From: an uncultured Flavobacteriaceae bacterium
GTDB taxonomy: Bacteria; Bacteroidota; Bacteroidia; Flavobacteriales; Flavobacteriaceae
Length of the DNA stretch: 49,642 bases
NCBI GenBank assembly: GCA_938073895.1
Contig: CALJFB010000045.1
Location: 1-49,642 of the forward strand
Reading direction: 5' to 3'
Position numbers and translations under genes: made by a program. The notes beneath the pieces were generated by a model, which was not told the DNA's origin, did not search any database, and saw only the letters and a program-made list of their open reading frames with translations. Shown here piece after piece: positions 1-7,498 of the stretch. Each line of letters starts with the position of its first letter. The stretch's first letter is position 1.

Positions 1-24
1 TATAATTATTTTGGATTCTAAGTC

Positions 25-570
25 TTAGAATCTGTAACCAACAGATAAACCAAATGAGCTAACAGTAAATTTAGCATCTCCAATATCGCTTCCTGTAAAG
101 TGATTGTTTAATCCTAAAGCATATCTAGCTTGTACAAAAATGTTTTCATTAATATCATAACCTGCACCAAATGCAACAGCTAAATCTATTTTAGAAAAAT
201 CTCCACCAGTTAATACATCATAAGCATCAACAACATCTCCAGAATTAAAACCTAATTGAGGACCTAATTGAACATTAATTTCTTCTGTTACATTGTATTT
301 ACCAATAACATTTAATCCAACAGTGTTAAAATCTTTAACAGCTACATACATAACTTCCGGTTGAAGGCTAATTTTATCTGATAATTCAATATCAGCAAAA
401 CCTCCAATAGCAAATCCAGTTTCAGACGAAGTACTGTTAAAATCACTACCTAAACCGCTAATTTTAACAGAAGTAGAGTTAAAACCTCCTAACACACCAT
501 ACGAAATTTCTTGCGCGCTTACAGTTAAAGCTAATAAAGCTACTGCTGCACTTAATACTAATTTTTTCAT
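25..570 (-). CDS. Outer-membrane beta-barrel protein (porin family)
   Basis: A 181-residue protein with a clean Sec signal peptide (residues 1-20, ending Val-Ser-Ala-Gln, the usual flavobacterial cleavage context). The rest is alternating short hydrophobic/polar strands rich in Gly, Asn and Ser, with strand-like segments such as 'FAIGGFADIEL', 'NVQLGPQLGF' and a last strand 'SFGLSVGYRF' ending in Phe, as Bam-dependent barrels do. Size and strand count fit a small 8-stranded OmpX/OmpA-barrel-like protein of the 'porin family/outer membrane beta-barrel' type. It should sit in the outer membrane; substrate and role cannot be read from the sequence. It is transcribed leftwards as a single gene. 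The start is fixed by the signal peptide. Confidence 0.85.
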   Translation of the reverse strand: MKKLVLSAAVALLALTVSAQEISYGVLGGFNSTSVKISGLGSDFNSTSSETGFAIGGFADIELSDKISLQPEVMYVAVKDFNTVGLNVIGKYNVTEEINVQLGPQLGFNSGDVVDAYDVLTGGDFSKIDLAVAFGAGYDINENIFVQARYALGLNNHFTGSDIGDAKFTVSSFGLSVGYRF

Positions 571-696
571 TTTATTTAATTTAAGTTGATTTATAATATA
601 TTAAATATACACTTATTTATGAAATAGACAAAATATTTTAAACACTTGTATGTAGTTATTTAAGATGTTACGGTTTCATTTTTATTAATAAGACTA

Positions 697-933
697 TTAA
701 ATTTCTAATAGAATTTGTGTTTCCTGATGTATTGGCAAGTGTTTTAATAAATTTAGATAGGTTTTAATTCCACCATTTTTAGAAAACTCTGTAAGAGCTT
801 CTTGTCTTAAATTTTAGAAACAATTTTACCTGTTGCCGCACCTTTTAAGTTGTTGTCTTACGAGTCATTACTTTTACTGTCACAAGAAAAAAAATATACA
901 AAACATAATAAGTAGCATAAGTTTTTTAAATAA
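697..933 (-). pseudogene. Decayed lipoprotein gene
   Basis: Reading the minus strand through several lesions gives a lipoprotein-like sequence: Lys-Lys-Leu-Met followed by a hydrophobic stretch 'LLIMFCIFF', a lipobox-like Ser-Cys, then 'DSKSNDS', a stop (858-860), 'DNNLKGAATGKIVSKI', a frame change near 807-812, and 'QEALTEFSKNGGIKTYLNLL' running to a stop at 697-699. Lesions seen: the expected ATG before Lys-Lys is TTT; a frame change in the A8/T8 run at about 885-894; the in-frame TAA; and a one-base loss near 807-812. The parental family is not recognised. No intact reading frame spans the region. What is inference is that the pieces belonged to one gene. Confidence 0.5.
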
Positions 934-1107
934 TAGCTTTTGTAATCAGTAAAATTCGTAAAAATCAAAATATCAGTCAATTATACATGTTTAGATGTCA
1001 GTTTTTTATTTAGAATGTATTATTTATTATTATTAATATTTTTAGATTTTGTTTATTAATTAATCATAACGTTTTAACTTTTGTATTTTTGTAACTTTAC
1101 TATGCAT

Positions 1108-1524
1108 ATGAAAAAACTAATTATAATTAACGGCCCAAATATTAATTTACTTGGAAAGCGTGAACCAGAAATTTATGGTAACCAAACCTTCCAGGATTAT
1201 TTTAAAACGTTGCAGTTAAAGTTTCCTAATGTAGAGCTAGAGCATTATCAATCTAACATAGAAGGCGAGATAATAAACAAATTACAAAAAGTAGGTTTTT
1301 CTTATTCAGGAATTATATTAAATGCTGCCGCATATACGCATACATCTGTTGGAATAGCAGATGCAGTTAAAGCTATAAAAACACCAGTTATAGAAGTGCA
1401 TATCTCTAATACGTTTTCTAGAGAAGCGTTTAGGCATCAGTCTTATATTTCGCCTAATGCTAAAGGCGTTATTTTAGGTTTTGGTTTACAAAGTTACCAG
1501 TTGGCTCTTCAGAGTTTTTTATAA
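1108..1524 (+). CDS. aroQ: 3-dehydroquinate dehydratase, type II
   Basis: Catalyses dehydration of 3-dehydroquinate to 3-dehydroshikimate in the shikimate pathway; the type II enzyme is a cytoplasmic dodecamer. The family signature is plain: 'NGPNINLLGKREPEIYG' at the N-terminus (catalytic Arg and Tyr), 'HYQSNIEGEIIN', 'NAAAYTHTSVGIADA' and 'EVHISNTFSREAFRHQS' with the catalytic His. With the start at 1108 it is 138 residues, close to the family norm of about 140-150. The open frame extends upstream to a TTG at 1081 and an ATG at 1102, but the family begins right at the Lys-Ile-Ile-Ile strand, so 1108 (or 1102) is preferred. A TAACTTT -7-like box lies at 1075-1082, consistent with a short leader. 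It is monocistronic, convergent with lpd. Confidence 0.95.
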   Translation: MKKLIIINGPNINLLGKREPEIYGNQTFQDYFKTLQLKFPNVELEHYQSNIEGEIINKLQKVGFSYSGIILNAAAYTHTSVGIADAVKAIKTPVIEVHISNTFSREAFRHQSYISPNAKGVILGFGLQSYQLALQSFL

Positions 1525-1577
1525 TTTAAATTAGTTGTAAACAAAAGGATTTAAACCAAGTTTTAAATAGAAGTAAT

Positions 1578-1613
1578 AAAAAAGCGATTCAAAATTAATT
1601 GAATCGCTTTTTT
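1578..1613. terminator. Bidirectional hairpin terminator (aroQ / lpd)
   Basis: Perfect inverted repeat of 13 bp (1578-1590 with 1601-1613; arms read AAAAAAGCGATTC and its complement) around a 10-base AT loop. A and T runs flank it on the two sides, so it can stop transcription from aroQ (+) and from lpd (-). Confidence 0.85.
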
Positions 1614-1633
1614 ATTTTTAATTTAAAATATAA

Positions 1634-3010
1634 TTATAAATGAATAACTTCACCATAAGCATCTGCAACTGCTTCCATAACAGCTTCGCTCATTGTTGGA
1701 TGCGGATGTACCGTTTTTAACACATCGTGTCCAGTAGTTTCAAGTTTTCTACCTAAAACAGCTTCGGCAATCATATCAGTAACTCCAGCACCAATCATAT
1801 GGCAACCTAACCATTCGCCATATTTAGCGTCAAAAATTACTTTTACAAAACCATCTTTAGTTCCGGCAGCACTTGCTTTACCAGAGGCAGAAAATGGAAA
1901 TTTACCAACTTTAATATCTAAACCTTGATCTTTAGCTTGCTTTTCTGTTAAACCAACACTAGCAATCTCTGGAGAAGCGTACGTACAACCAGGAATATTT
2001 CCATAGTCTAGAGCTTCTACATCATGACCAGCAATTTTTTCAACACATAAAATACCTTCAGCAGAAGCTACGTGAGCTAAAGCTTGTCCTGGTGTAACAT
2101 CTCCAATAGCATAATAACCAGGAATGTTAGTTTGGTAATGCTTATTTACTAATATTTTATCTCTATCTACAGCAATACCAACATCTTCAAGACCAATACC
2201 TTCAATATTTGTTTTAATACCAACAGCAGATAAAACTAAATCAGCTTCTAAAACTTCTTCGCCTTTTTTAGTTTTAACCGTAGCTTTAACACCAGAACCC
2301 GATGTATCAACGTTAGTAACTTCGGCAGAAGTCATTACTTTAATTCCGCTTTTCTTAAAAGATTTCTCTAATTGCTTAGATACATCAATATCTTCAACAG
2401 GAACAATATTTGGTAAATATTCTACTACAGTAACATCTGTTCCCATAGCGTTATAAAAGTATGCAAATTCCACACCAATAGCACCAGAACCAACCACAAT
2501 CATCTTTTTAGGTTGTTTTTTTAAAGTCATTGCTTGTCTATAACCAATTACTTTTTCGCCATCTTGAGGCAAACTAGGTAATTCTCTAGAACGTGCACCA
2601 GTTGCTATAATAATATGATCTGCAGAATATTCTTTTCCATCAACGTCCACTTTTTTTCCAGGTTTAACCTTTCCAAAACCGTTAATAACGTCAATTTTAT
2701 TTTTTTTCATTAAAAACTGAACACCTTTACTCATGCCTTCAGCCACATTACGACTTCTATTTACAACAGCATCAAAATCTTTATCATAATCCTTAACTAC
2801 AAGACCATAATCATTAGCATGTTTTAAATATTCAAAAACTTGAGCCGATTTTAATAAGGCTTTTGTAGGAATACAACCCCAATTTAAACAAACACCACCA
2901 AGACTTTCTTTCTCGATCACAGCAGTTTTTAAACCTAATTGCGAAGCGCGAATAGCAGTTACATAACCACCAGGACCACTTCCAAGAACAATAACATCGT
3001 ATTTACTCAT
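1634..3010 (-). CDS. lpdA: Dihydrolipoyl dehydrogenase (E3)
   Basis: FAD-dependent disulfide oxidoreductase that reoxidises dihydrolipoyl groups of the 2-oxoacid dehydrogenase complexes (and possibly glycine cleavage) with NAD+. The 458-residue protein shows the FAD-binding GSGPGG at residues 10-15, the redox-active disulfide Cys41-x4-Cys46 in 'GGVCLNWGCIPTK', an NAD-binding 'GSGAIGVEFAYF' near residue 174, 'YAIGDVTPGQALAHVASAEG' (second FAD contact), and the C-terminal dimer-interface catalytic pair His437/Glu442 in 'HPHPTMSEAV'. Length is typical. It stands alone here, not next to E1/E2 genes, so which complex it serves is not shown by context. Confidence 0.96.
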   Translation of the reverse strand: MSKYDVIVLGSGPGGYVTAIRASQLGLKTAVIEKESLGGVCLNWGCIPTKALLKSAQVFEYLKHANDYGLVVKDYDKDFDAVVNRSRNVAEGMSKGVQFLMKKNKIDVINGFGKVKPGKKVDVDGKEYSADHIIIATGARSRELPSLPQDGEKVIGYRQAMTLKKQPKKMIVVGSGAIGVEFAYFYNAMGTDVTVVEYLPNIVPVEDIDVSKQLEKSFKKSGIKVMTSAEVTNVDTSGSGVKATVKTKKGEEVLEADLVLSAVGIKTNIEGIGLEDVGIAVDRDKILVNKHYQTNIPGYYAIGDVTPGQALAHVASAEGILCVEKIAGHDVEALDYGNIPGCTYASPEIASVGLTEKQAKDQGLDIKVGKFPFSASGKASAAGTKDGFVKVIFDAKYGEWLGCHMIGAGVTDMIAEAVLGRKLETTGHDVLKTVHPHPTMSEAVMEAVADAYGEVIHL

Positions 3011-3094
3011 TATAATTATATTTCGTTTTTATCAAGTTACGAAATTACAAAACTATCGTTAATAATTAATTGAAGTTTAGTTTTTTTTATGGCG

Positions 3095-3237
3095 TAACCT
3101 AAACCTGAAGAAAAATCAGTTTTAGGTCGTACTGTCCGTAGTCGCTTTTTTGTGTTGCATAAGTGCAACAACACAAAAAGAGCTTCAACAATACTGCCAT
3201 TACTTACGCGTATTTAGTTGCGTTTGTTGTTAGGTTA
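3095..3237. repeat. Structured intergenic element bounded by 8-bp inverted repeats
   Basis: Within the 338-bp gap between lpd and msrB lies a segment that is richer in G+C than its surroundings. Its ends are TAACCTAA (3095-3102) and TTAGGTTA (3230-3237), perfect inverted repeats. Inside are two more hairpins: 3097-3108 with 3116-3127 (11 of 12 bp) and a long one, 3145-3159 with 3164-3180 (CTTTTTTGTGTTGCA against its complement, with two extra bases on one side). Two direct half-repeats, TACTGTCC and TACTGCCA, flank the long hairpin. No open frame fits it. The appearance is that of a short non-autonomous repeat (MITE/REP-like) or a recombination site; I cannot tell which. The rest of the gap is featureless. 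Confidence 0.5.
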
Positions 3238-3348
3238 TAAGTTGTTGTGTTTAAGAAATTAAACCGTTTTTAAGATTGTTAGTTTAATTTAATAGACTTA
3301 AAATTATTTTAAAAAACCTTAAGAGTTTAACCTAAAGACTAAAAAAAA

Positions 3349-3741
3349 CTATTTTTCAAAATCTACACTAATAGAATTTACACAAAAACGAGTTCCTGTT
3401 TTTGTTGGTCCATCATTAAAAACATGACCTAAATGTCCGCCACAATTAGCGCAAACCACTTCGGTTCTAATCATTCCATGAGATTTATCAAGTATATTTT
3501 CAACCTTACCTTTAATAGCTTCATCAAAACTTGGCCATCCGCAAGACGAATCAAATTTACTACTACTTTCAAATAAAGCTTCGTTACAACCAGCACATTT
3601 GTAAGTACCAGCTTCAAAATGAAGATTATATTTCCCAGAATGAGGCATTTCAGTACCTTTTTTTCTTAGAATTCTATATTGCTCGTCAGATAATTCTGTT
3701 TTCCAATCAGATTCGGCTTTTGTTACATTATATGTTTTCAT
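3349..3741 (-). CDS. msrB: Peptide-methionine (R)-S-oxide reductase, cytoplasmic
   Basis: Reduces the R epimer of methionine sulfoxide in oxidised proteins, with thioredoxin as electron donor. The 130-residue protein is a complete MsrB: 'SDWKTELSDEQYRILRKKGTE' (start of domain), structural zinc site Cys49/Cys52/Cys97/Cys100, resolving Cys67 in 'SSCGWPSF', and the catalytic Cys120 in 'GTRFCVNSISVDF'. It has no signal peptide, so it acts in the cytoplasm. It begins 2 bp after the stop of the upstream msrB paralogue, so the two are certainly co-transcribed and arose by tandem duplication or were brought together for different compartments. Confidence 0.95.
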   Translation of the reverse strand: MKTYNVTKAESDWKTELSDEQYRILRKKGTEMPHSGKYNLHFEAGTYKCAGCNEALFESSSKFDSSCGWPSFDEAIKGKVENILDKSHGMIRTEVVCANCGGHLGHVFNDGPTKTGTRFCVNSISVDFEK

Positions 3742-3743
3742 AA

Positions 3744-4220
3744 TTAATTATTAGGTTTAAAAATTAAAGCATCGCCATTAATACAATGTCTTTTTCCAGT
3801 AGTTTTTGGTCCATCATTAAAAACATGACCTAAATGGCCACCGCAAGTATTACAATGTTCTTCAGTTCTTGTGTACCCTAAATTAGAATCTGTAGAAAAC
3901 GCTACATTTCCTTTAATTTCTCTATCAAAACTAGGCCATCCAGAACCGGAATCATATTTATAATCACTTTTAAATAAAGGCGTTTTACAAGCTGCGCAAT
4001 GGTAAGTTCCAGAAGTGTAATTTTTATTTAGAGCACTAGAAAATGGACGTTCTGTTCCTGCTTTTCTTAATACATAATATTGTTTTGCAGATAAAATAGA
4101 TTTCCATTCTGCATCAGTTTTAGTAACTTTATAAGTCTTTAAGTTGGTGTCTTTAGTTTGCGCTTCGCTTTTACAATTAAACAAAACTAAAGTTAGGATA
4201 ATTAAGATATAATTTTTCAT
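3744..4220 (-). CDS. msrB: Peptide-methionine (R)-S-oxide reductase, lipoprotein form
   Basis: A second MsrB, 158 residues, first gene of the two-gene operon. Residues 1-15 are a lipoprotein signal with lipobox Leu-Phe-Asn-Cys16, so the mature enzyme is predicted to be lipid-anchored in the cell envelope. Zinc ligands Cys75/Cys78/Cys123/Cys126 and catalytic Cys146 ('KRHCINGDAL') are present. The position of the resolving cysteine of its neighbour (Cys67, 'SSCGW') is Ser/Gly here ('SGSGWPSF'), so regeneration must follow the route used by MsrB enzymes lacking a resolving Cys (sulfenic acid reduced directly by the donor or via another Cys). Its likely job is repair of oxidised envelope proteins. 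Confidence 0.92.
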   Translation of the reverse strand: MKNYILIILTLVLFNCKSEAQTKDTNLKTYKVTKTDAEWKSILSAKQYYVLRKAGTERPFSSALNKNYTSGTYHCAACKTPLFKSDYKYDSGSGWPSFDREIKGNVAFSTDSNLGYTRTEEHCNTCGGHLGHVFNDGPKTTGKRHCINGDALIFKPNN

Positions 4221-4357
4221 CTTTTTGTTATAAAATTAATGATTTGGTCTAAAATTTGTAAGTTATTTAACTAATCTTAACATTTTGTCGTATTTTGAGT
4301 CCTAACCTTAATTGTAAATCTACATTATTTTCTATTTTTATATAAAATTAAAACATT

Positions 4358-5188
4358 ATGAAATTCATTAAATTTAAAATAACGCTTTTAACACTTATTA
4401 TGTGTTTTTCTTGCTCAACAAATCCGTTTACAGGAAAGAAAACATTAGCGTTAGTACCTAATTCACAATTATTTCCAACATCTTTTGCTCAATACAATCA
4501 ATTTTTATCAGACAATAAAGTAATTACCGGCACAAAACAATCCGAGATGATTACGCGCGTTGGACAACGTATTGCTATTGCAGCAGAACGTTGGTTAAAT
4601 GCAAATGGTAAGCACGGTTATTTAACAGATTATAAATGGGAATATAATTTAGTAAACGACAAAACAGTTAATGCATGGTGTATGCCAGGTGGAAAAATTG
4701 TTTTTTACACAGGAATTTTACCAATTGCAGAAAATGAAACAGCAGTTGCAGCTATTATGGGACACGAAGTTGCCCACGCATTAGCTAATCACGGACAACA
4801 AAGAATGAGCGCAGGAATGATGCAACAAGTTGGCGCAGTAGCAGGAAATGTTTTAATTCAAGATGAGCAAAAGAAAGGCTTATTTAACCAAGCATATGGT
4901 GTAGGTTCTCAAGTTGGTGTAATGTTACCTTTTAGTAGAGGTCATGAAACAGAAGCAGATAAAATAGGATTATACTTAATGGCAGTTGCTGGTTATAATC
5001 CAGACGAAGCCGCAAATTTATGGGTTAGAATGGGGCAAAATAGTGGTGGTAATGCTCCACCAGAAATGTTAAGTACACATCCAGCAACACAAACTCGAAT
5101 AAATAATTTAACGCAGTTAGCTCCTAAAGCTAGGGCAGAAGCTAAAAAGTTTGGAGTTACATCTTTTAGACCTTTAGGTAAATTATAA
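4358..5188 (+). CDS. M48 family metalloprotease, lipoprotein
   Basis: A 276-residue lipoprotein with signal peptide and lipobox Cys19 ('MCFSCST'). The zinc-peptidase motif HEVAH (His136, Glu137, His140) and the third ligand Glu197 in 'HETEADKIGL' identify the M48 family; size and lipoprotein nature resemble E. coli LoiP/YcaL and the metalloprotease domain of BepA, which degrade or process misfolded envelope proteins. 'NAWCMPGGKIVFYTGIL' upstream of the metal motif is also typical. It is transcribed divergently from the msrB pair and followed by a terminator, so it is monocistronic. A role in envelope protein quality control is inferred from the family. Confidence 0.92.
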   Translation: MKFIKFKITLLTLIMCFSCSTNPFTGKKTLALVPNSQLFPTSFAQYNQFLSDNKVITGTKQSEMITRVGQRIAIAAERWLNANGKHGYLTDYKWEYNLVNDKTVNAWCMPGGKIVFYTGILPIAENETAVAAIMGHEVAHALANHGQQRMSAGMMQQVGAVAGNVLIQDEQKKGLFNQAYGVGSQVGVMLPFSRGHETEADKIGLYLMAVAGYNPDEAANLWVRMGQNSGGNAPPEMLSTHPATQTRINNLTQLAPKARAEAKKFGVTSFRPLGKL

Positions 5189-5218
5189 AATGTAATCTAT
5201 AATAATTACTTATATTAC

Positions 5219-5250
5219 AAGCTGTTCTATTTTAGAGCAGCTTTTTTATT
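5219..5250 (+). terminator. Rho-independent terminator after the M48 gene
   Basis: Stem 5219-5228 (AAGCTGTTCT) pairs with 5234-5243 (AGAGCAGCTT, one G:T wobble) and runs directly into a T tract. It lies 30 bp after the M48 stop and just before the MFS gene. Confidence 0.85.
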
Positions 5251-5263
5251 AAATGAAATATGT

Positions 5264-6550
5264 ATGGAATCCTTAAAAAAAGGAAGTAAAAAATTATTAA
5301 ACGCTTGGGCTTTTTACGATTGGGCAAATTCGGTATACACATTAACTATTGCATCGTCTATATTTCCTATATTTTATGCTAGTTTATTTTTAAATAGTAC
5401 AGATCCTGTAAAAGCATTTGGATTCGAGTTTAAGCAAACCGTATTAATTACACTGGTTACTGCTTTTACATTTTTGGTTGTGGCTATTCTATCGCCAATA
5501 TTATCTGGTATTGCAGATTATGTAGGAAACAAAAAACGCTTTATGCAATTCTTTTGCTATATAGGCAGTTTAGGTTGTATTGGTTTGTATTGGTTTTCTT
5601 TAGAGCATATTTATATAAGTTTAATCTTTTACTTTATGGGGTTAATTGGCTATTGGGGAAGTTTAGTATTTTATAATTCTTACTTGCCAGATATTGCTTT
5701 TCCAGAACAACAAGATAGTATTAGTGCCAAAGGTTTTAGTTTAGGTTACGTTGGAAGTGTTTTACTTTTAGTAATAAACTTAGGAATGGTAATGAGTCAA
5801 GATACACCTGAAATGGCTAAACAAATGATGCGATACTCATTTATTATGGTTGGTATTTGGTGGTTGGTTTTTAGCCAATATACATTCTATATTTTACCAA
5901 ATGGTGTAAACAAAGGTCATAAAGTAACAAAAGCAGTATTATTTAATGGGTTTAGAGAATTAAAACTAGTTTGGGTAGAATTAAAAAAGAACAAACGCTT
6001 AAAAGCATACTTAAATGCCTTTTTTGTATTTAGTATGGCTGTACAAACCATAATGCTAATAGCTGTATATTTTGGCGAAAAAGAAATTGGATGGGCAGAT
6101 AATAACGAGAAAACACAAGGTTTAATTGTTAGTATTTTAATTATTCAATTAATTGCAATTGTTGGAGCAGTAGCAACATCTAAAGCTTCAAAAAAAATTG
6201 GAAACATTAAAACACTTATTATAATTAACATTTTTTGGATGTTTTTATGCTTCTATGCTTATTTTATGGTTACACCAAATCAGTTCTATATTGCAGCTGG
6301 TTTTGTAGGCTTAGTTATGGGTGGAATTCAATCTTTAGCGCGTTCTACATATTCTAAATTTTTACCTGAAACCAATGACACAACATCTTATTTTAGCTTT
6401 TATGATGTGGCCGAAAAAGTAGGGATAGTTATAGGTATGGTAATTTTTGCTTTAGTAGAAGAGTTAAGTAATATGCGTAATGCCATATTATTCTTATTTG
6501 TATTTTTCTTAATTGGTATTGTTTTATTATTTAGAGTGCCAAAAAAATAG
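5264..6550 (+). CDS. MFS transporter, UMF1/Atg22-like family
   Basis: A 428-residue polytopic inner-membrane protein with about 12 hydrophobic helices. The N-terminal 'NAWAFYDWANSVYTLTIASSIFPIFYA' is the signature of the UMF1 (vacuole effluxer Atg22-like) branch of the major facilitator superfamily; the loop 'GIADYVGNKKRFM' after helix 2 and 'GGIQSLARSTYSKFLPE' in the second half are also conserved in it. The yeast relative exports amino acids from the vacuole; the bacterial substrate is unknown. It stands between the M48 terminator and a small lipoprotein 28 bp downstream on the same strand, so those two may share a transcript. Confidence 0.9.
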   Translation: MESLKKGSKKLLNAWAFYDWANSVYTLTIASSIFPIFYASLFLNSTDPVKAFGFEFKQTVLITLVTAFTFLVVAILSPILSGIADYVGNKKRFMQFFCYIGSLGCIGLYWFSLEHIYISLIFYFMGLIGYWGSLVFYNSYLPDIAFPEQQDSISAKGFSLGYVGSVLLLVINLGMVMSQDTPEMAKQMMRYSFIMVGIWWLVFSQYTFYILPNGVNKGHKVTKAVLFNGFRELKLVWVELKKNKRLKAYLNAFFVFSMAVQTIMLIAVYFGEKEIGWADNNEKTQGLIVSILIIQLIAIVGAVATSKASKKIGNIKTLIIINIFWMFLCFYAYFMVTPNQFYIAAGFVGLVMGGIQSLARSTYSKFLPETNDTTSYFSFYDVAEKVGIVIGMVIFALVEELSNMRNAILFLFVFFLIGIVLLFRVPKK

Positions 6551-6578
6551 TATTTTAGAGGTCTAAAAATTACACATA

Positions 6579-7145
6579 ATGAAATTTTATTTTAAATTAA
6601 TTACTTTATCTTTACTTATATCTGTTTTTTCTTGCGATAATGAGCCTTTAACAGATTTTGATTTAACAAATCCACCTCAAAATAATGGTGGAACAAATCC
6701 AAGTGGTGAAGTAAGCATTGTTGGAACTTGGAAAATGACGGCTTGGAACGTACCTGAAGGTCAAGATATAAACCAAGATGGAATAACTTCAAACAATTTA
6801 CTAGACGAAATGGATTGTTATAATAACGAAACTATTCTTTTTAATTCAAATAATACAGCGGTATCAACTAGTACATCTTATGCAGATATTGAGTTAAATC
6901 TTGTTGTTGGTACAACAAACGAGTTTGACTATAGTATAACTTGTGTTCCCGAAATAGAAACTACAGACTTAACTTGGACACAAACGGGAAATATTGTTAC
7001 CACAACAGCATTAGGAGCTTCAACTAATTTAACTTTAAATGGCAACGAGTTATCTTTCTTAATTCCTGAAGGTTTTACAGTAGTTAGTGATGATTCTAGT
7101 ACTACAGTTATTCAAGACTTAACTATTGTTTATACAAAACAATAA
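6579..7145 (+). CDS. Lipocalin-like lipoprotein
   Basis: A 188-residue lipoprotein: signal peptide with lipobox Phe-Ser-Cys19, then a Gly/Asn/Pro-rich linker to about residue 45. From residue 48 'IVGTWKMTAWN' resembles the opening strand of the small lipocalin-like domains common in Bacteroidota lipoproteins, followed by 'ETILFNSNNTAV' and 'LTWTQTGNIVTT' strands. Two cysteines beyond the lipid-modified one could form a disulfide (in 'DCYNNE' and 'ITCVPE'). No catalytic residues are seen; ligand and role are unknown. It lies 28 bp downstream of the MFS gene and ends before a strong terminator. Confidence 0.75.
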   Translation: MKFYFKLITLSLLISVFSCDNEPLTDFDLTNPPQNNGGTNPSGEVSIVGTWKMTAWNVPEGQDINQDGITSNNLLDEMDCYNNETILFNSNNTAVSTSTSYADIELNLVVGTTNEFDYSITCVPEIETTDLTWTQTGNIVTTTALGASTNLTLNGNELSFLIPEGFTVVSDDSSTTVIQDLTIVYTKQ

Positions 7146-7163
7146 TCTTAAAAGTACATAAAG

Positions 7164-7195
7164 CAACAAAAACCGCTATAAAGCGGTTTTTGTTG
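7164..7195 (+). terminator. Strong hairpin terminator
   Basis: Perfect 14-bp stem, 7164-7177 (CAACAAAAACCGCT) with 7182-7195, loop ATAA, with A-rich and T-rich flanks. It ends the MFS-lipoprotein transcript and could work on either strand. Confidence 0.9.
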
Positions 7196-7498
7196 TTTTA
7201 TGCTACATCTTCCTATTGTTTAGTTACTTTTATTATTAGTACGAAACAATAAAGCGTAATAAAAATAAACTTAAAGATTTTATTTTTTTAAGAGTTGTAT
7301 TTAATTCCCTTTTTTCTAATCTTATGCTTGTTTTGACTTAAAATTGTTTCTGTAAACGAAAATAATTTCTAACAAAACAAACCCAAATAGTTAATATTTC
7401 TTATCTAATTTAAGACCTATTAGATTTTAGTAAATTTAAAAGAATAGGTAAAATTAATCAGAGTAAATATCTTCTAAATTAGCCTAAAACACATCTGT
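7196..7498. other. Intergenic, no gene seen
   Basis: About 300 bp of AT-rich DNA between the terminator and the htrA stop codon. Both strands are closed by frequent stops; I found no RNA gene, repeat or remnant that I would defend. It is the convergent gap between two transcripts. Confidence 0.6.

Noticed and set aside
3095..3237. Reading the structured element as a true integron attC site
   Set aside because: One end meets GTTRRRY, but the opposite end lacks a proper RYYYAAC partner (the sequence is ...GTTTAGG...), and no cassette gene or integrase is present. Left open as one hypothesis only.
3531..3743. Open frame of 70 codons on the plus strand opposite msrB
   Set aside because: It lies antisense to a well-supported msrB and has no recognisable features; it mirrors the codon pattern of the real gene.
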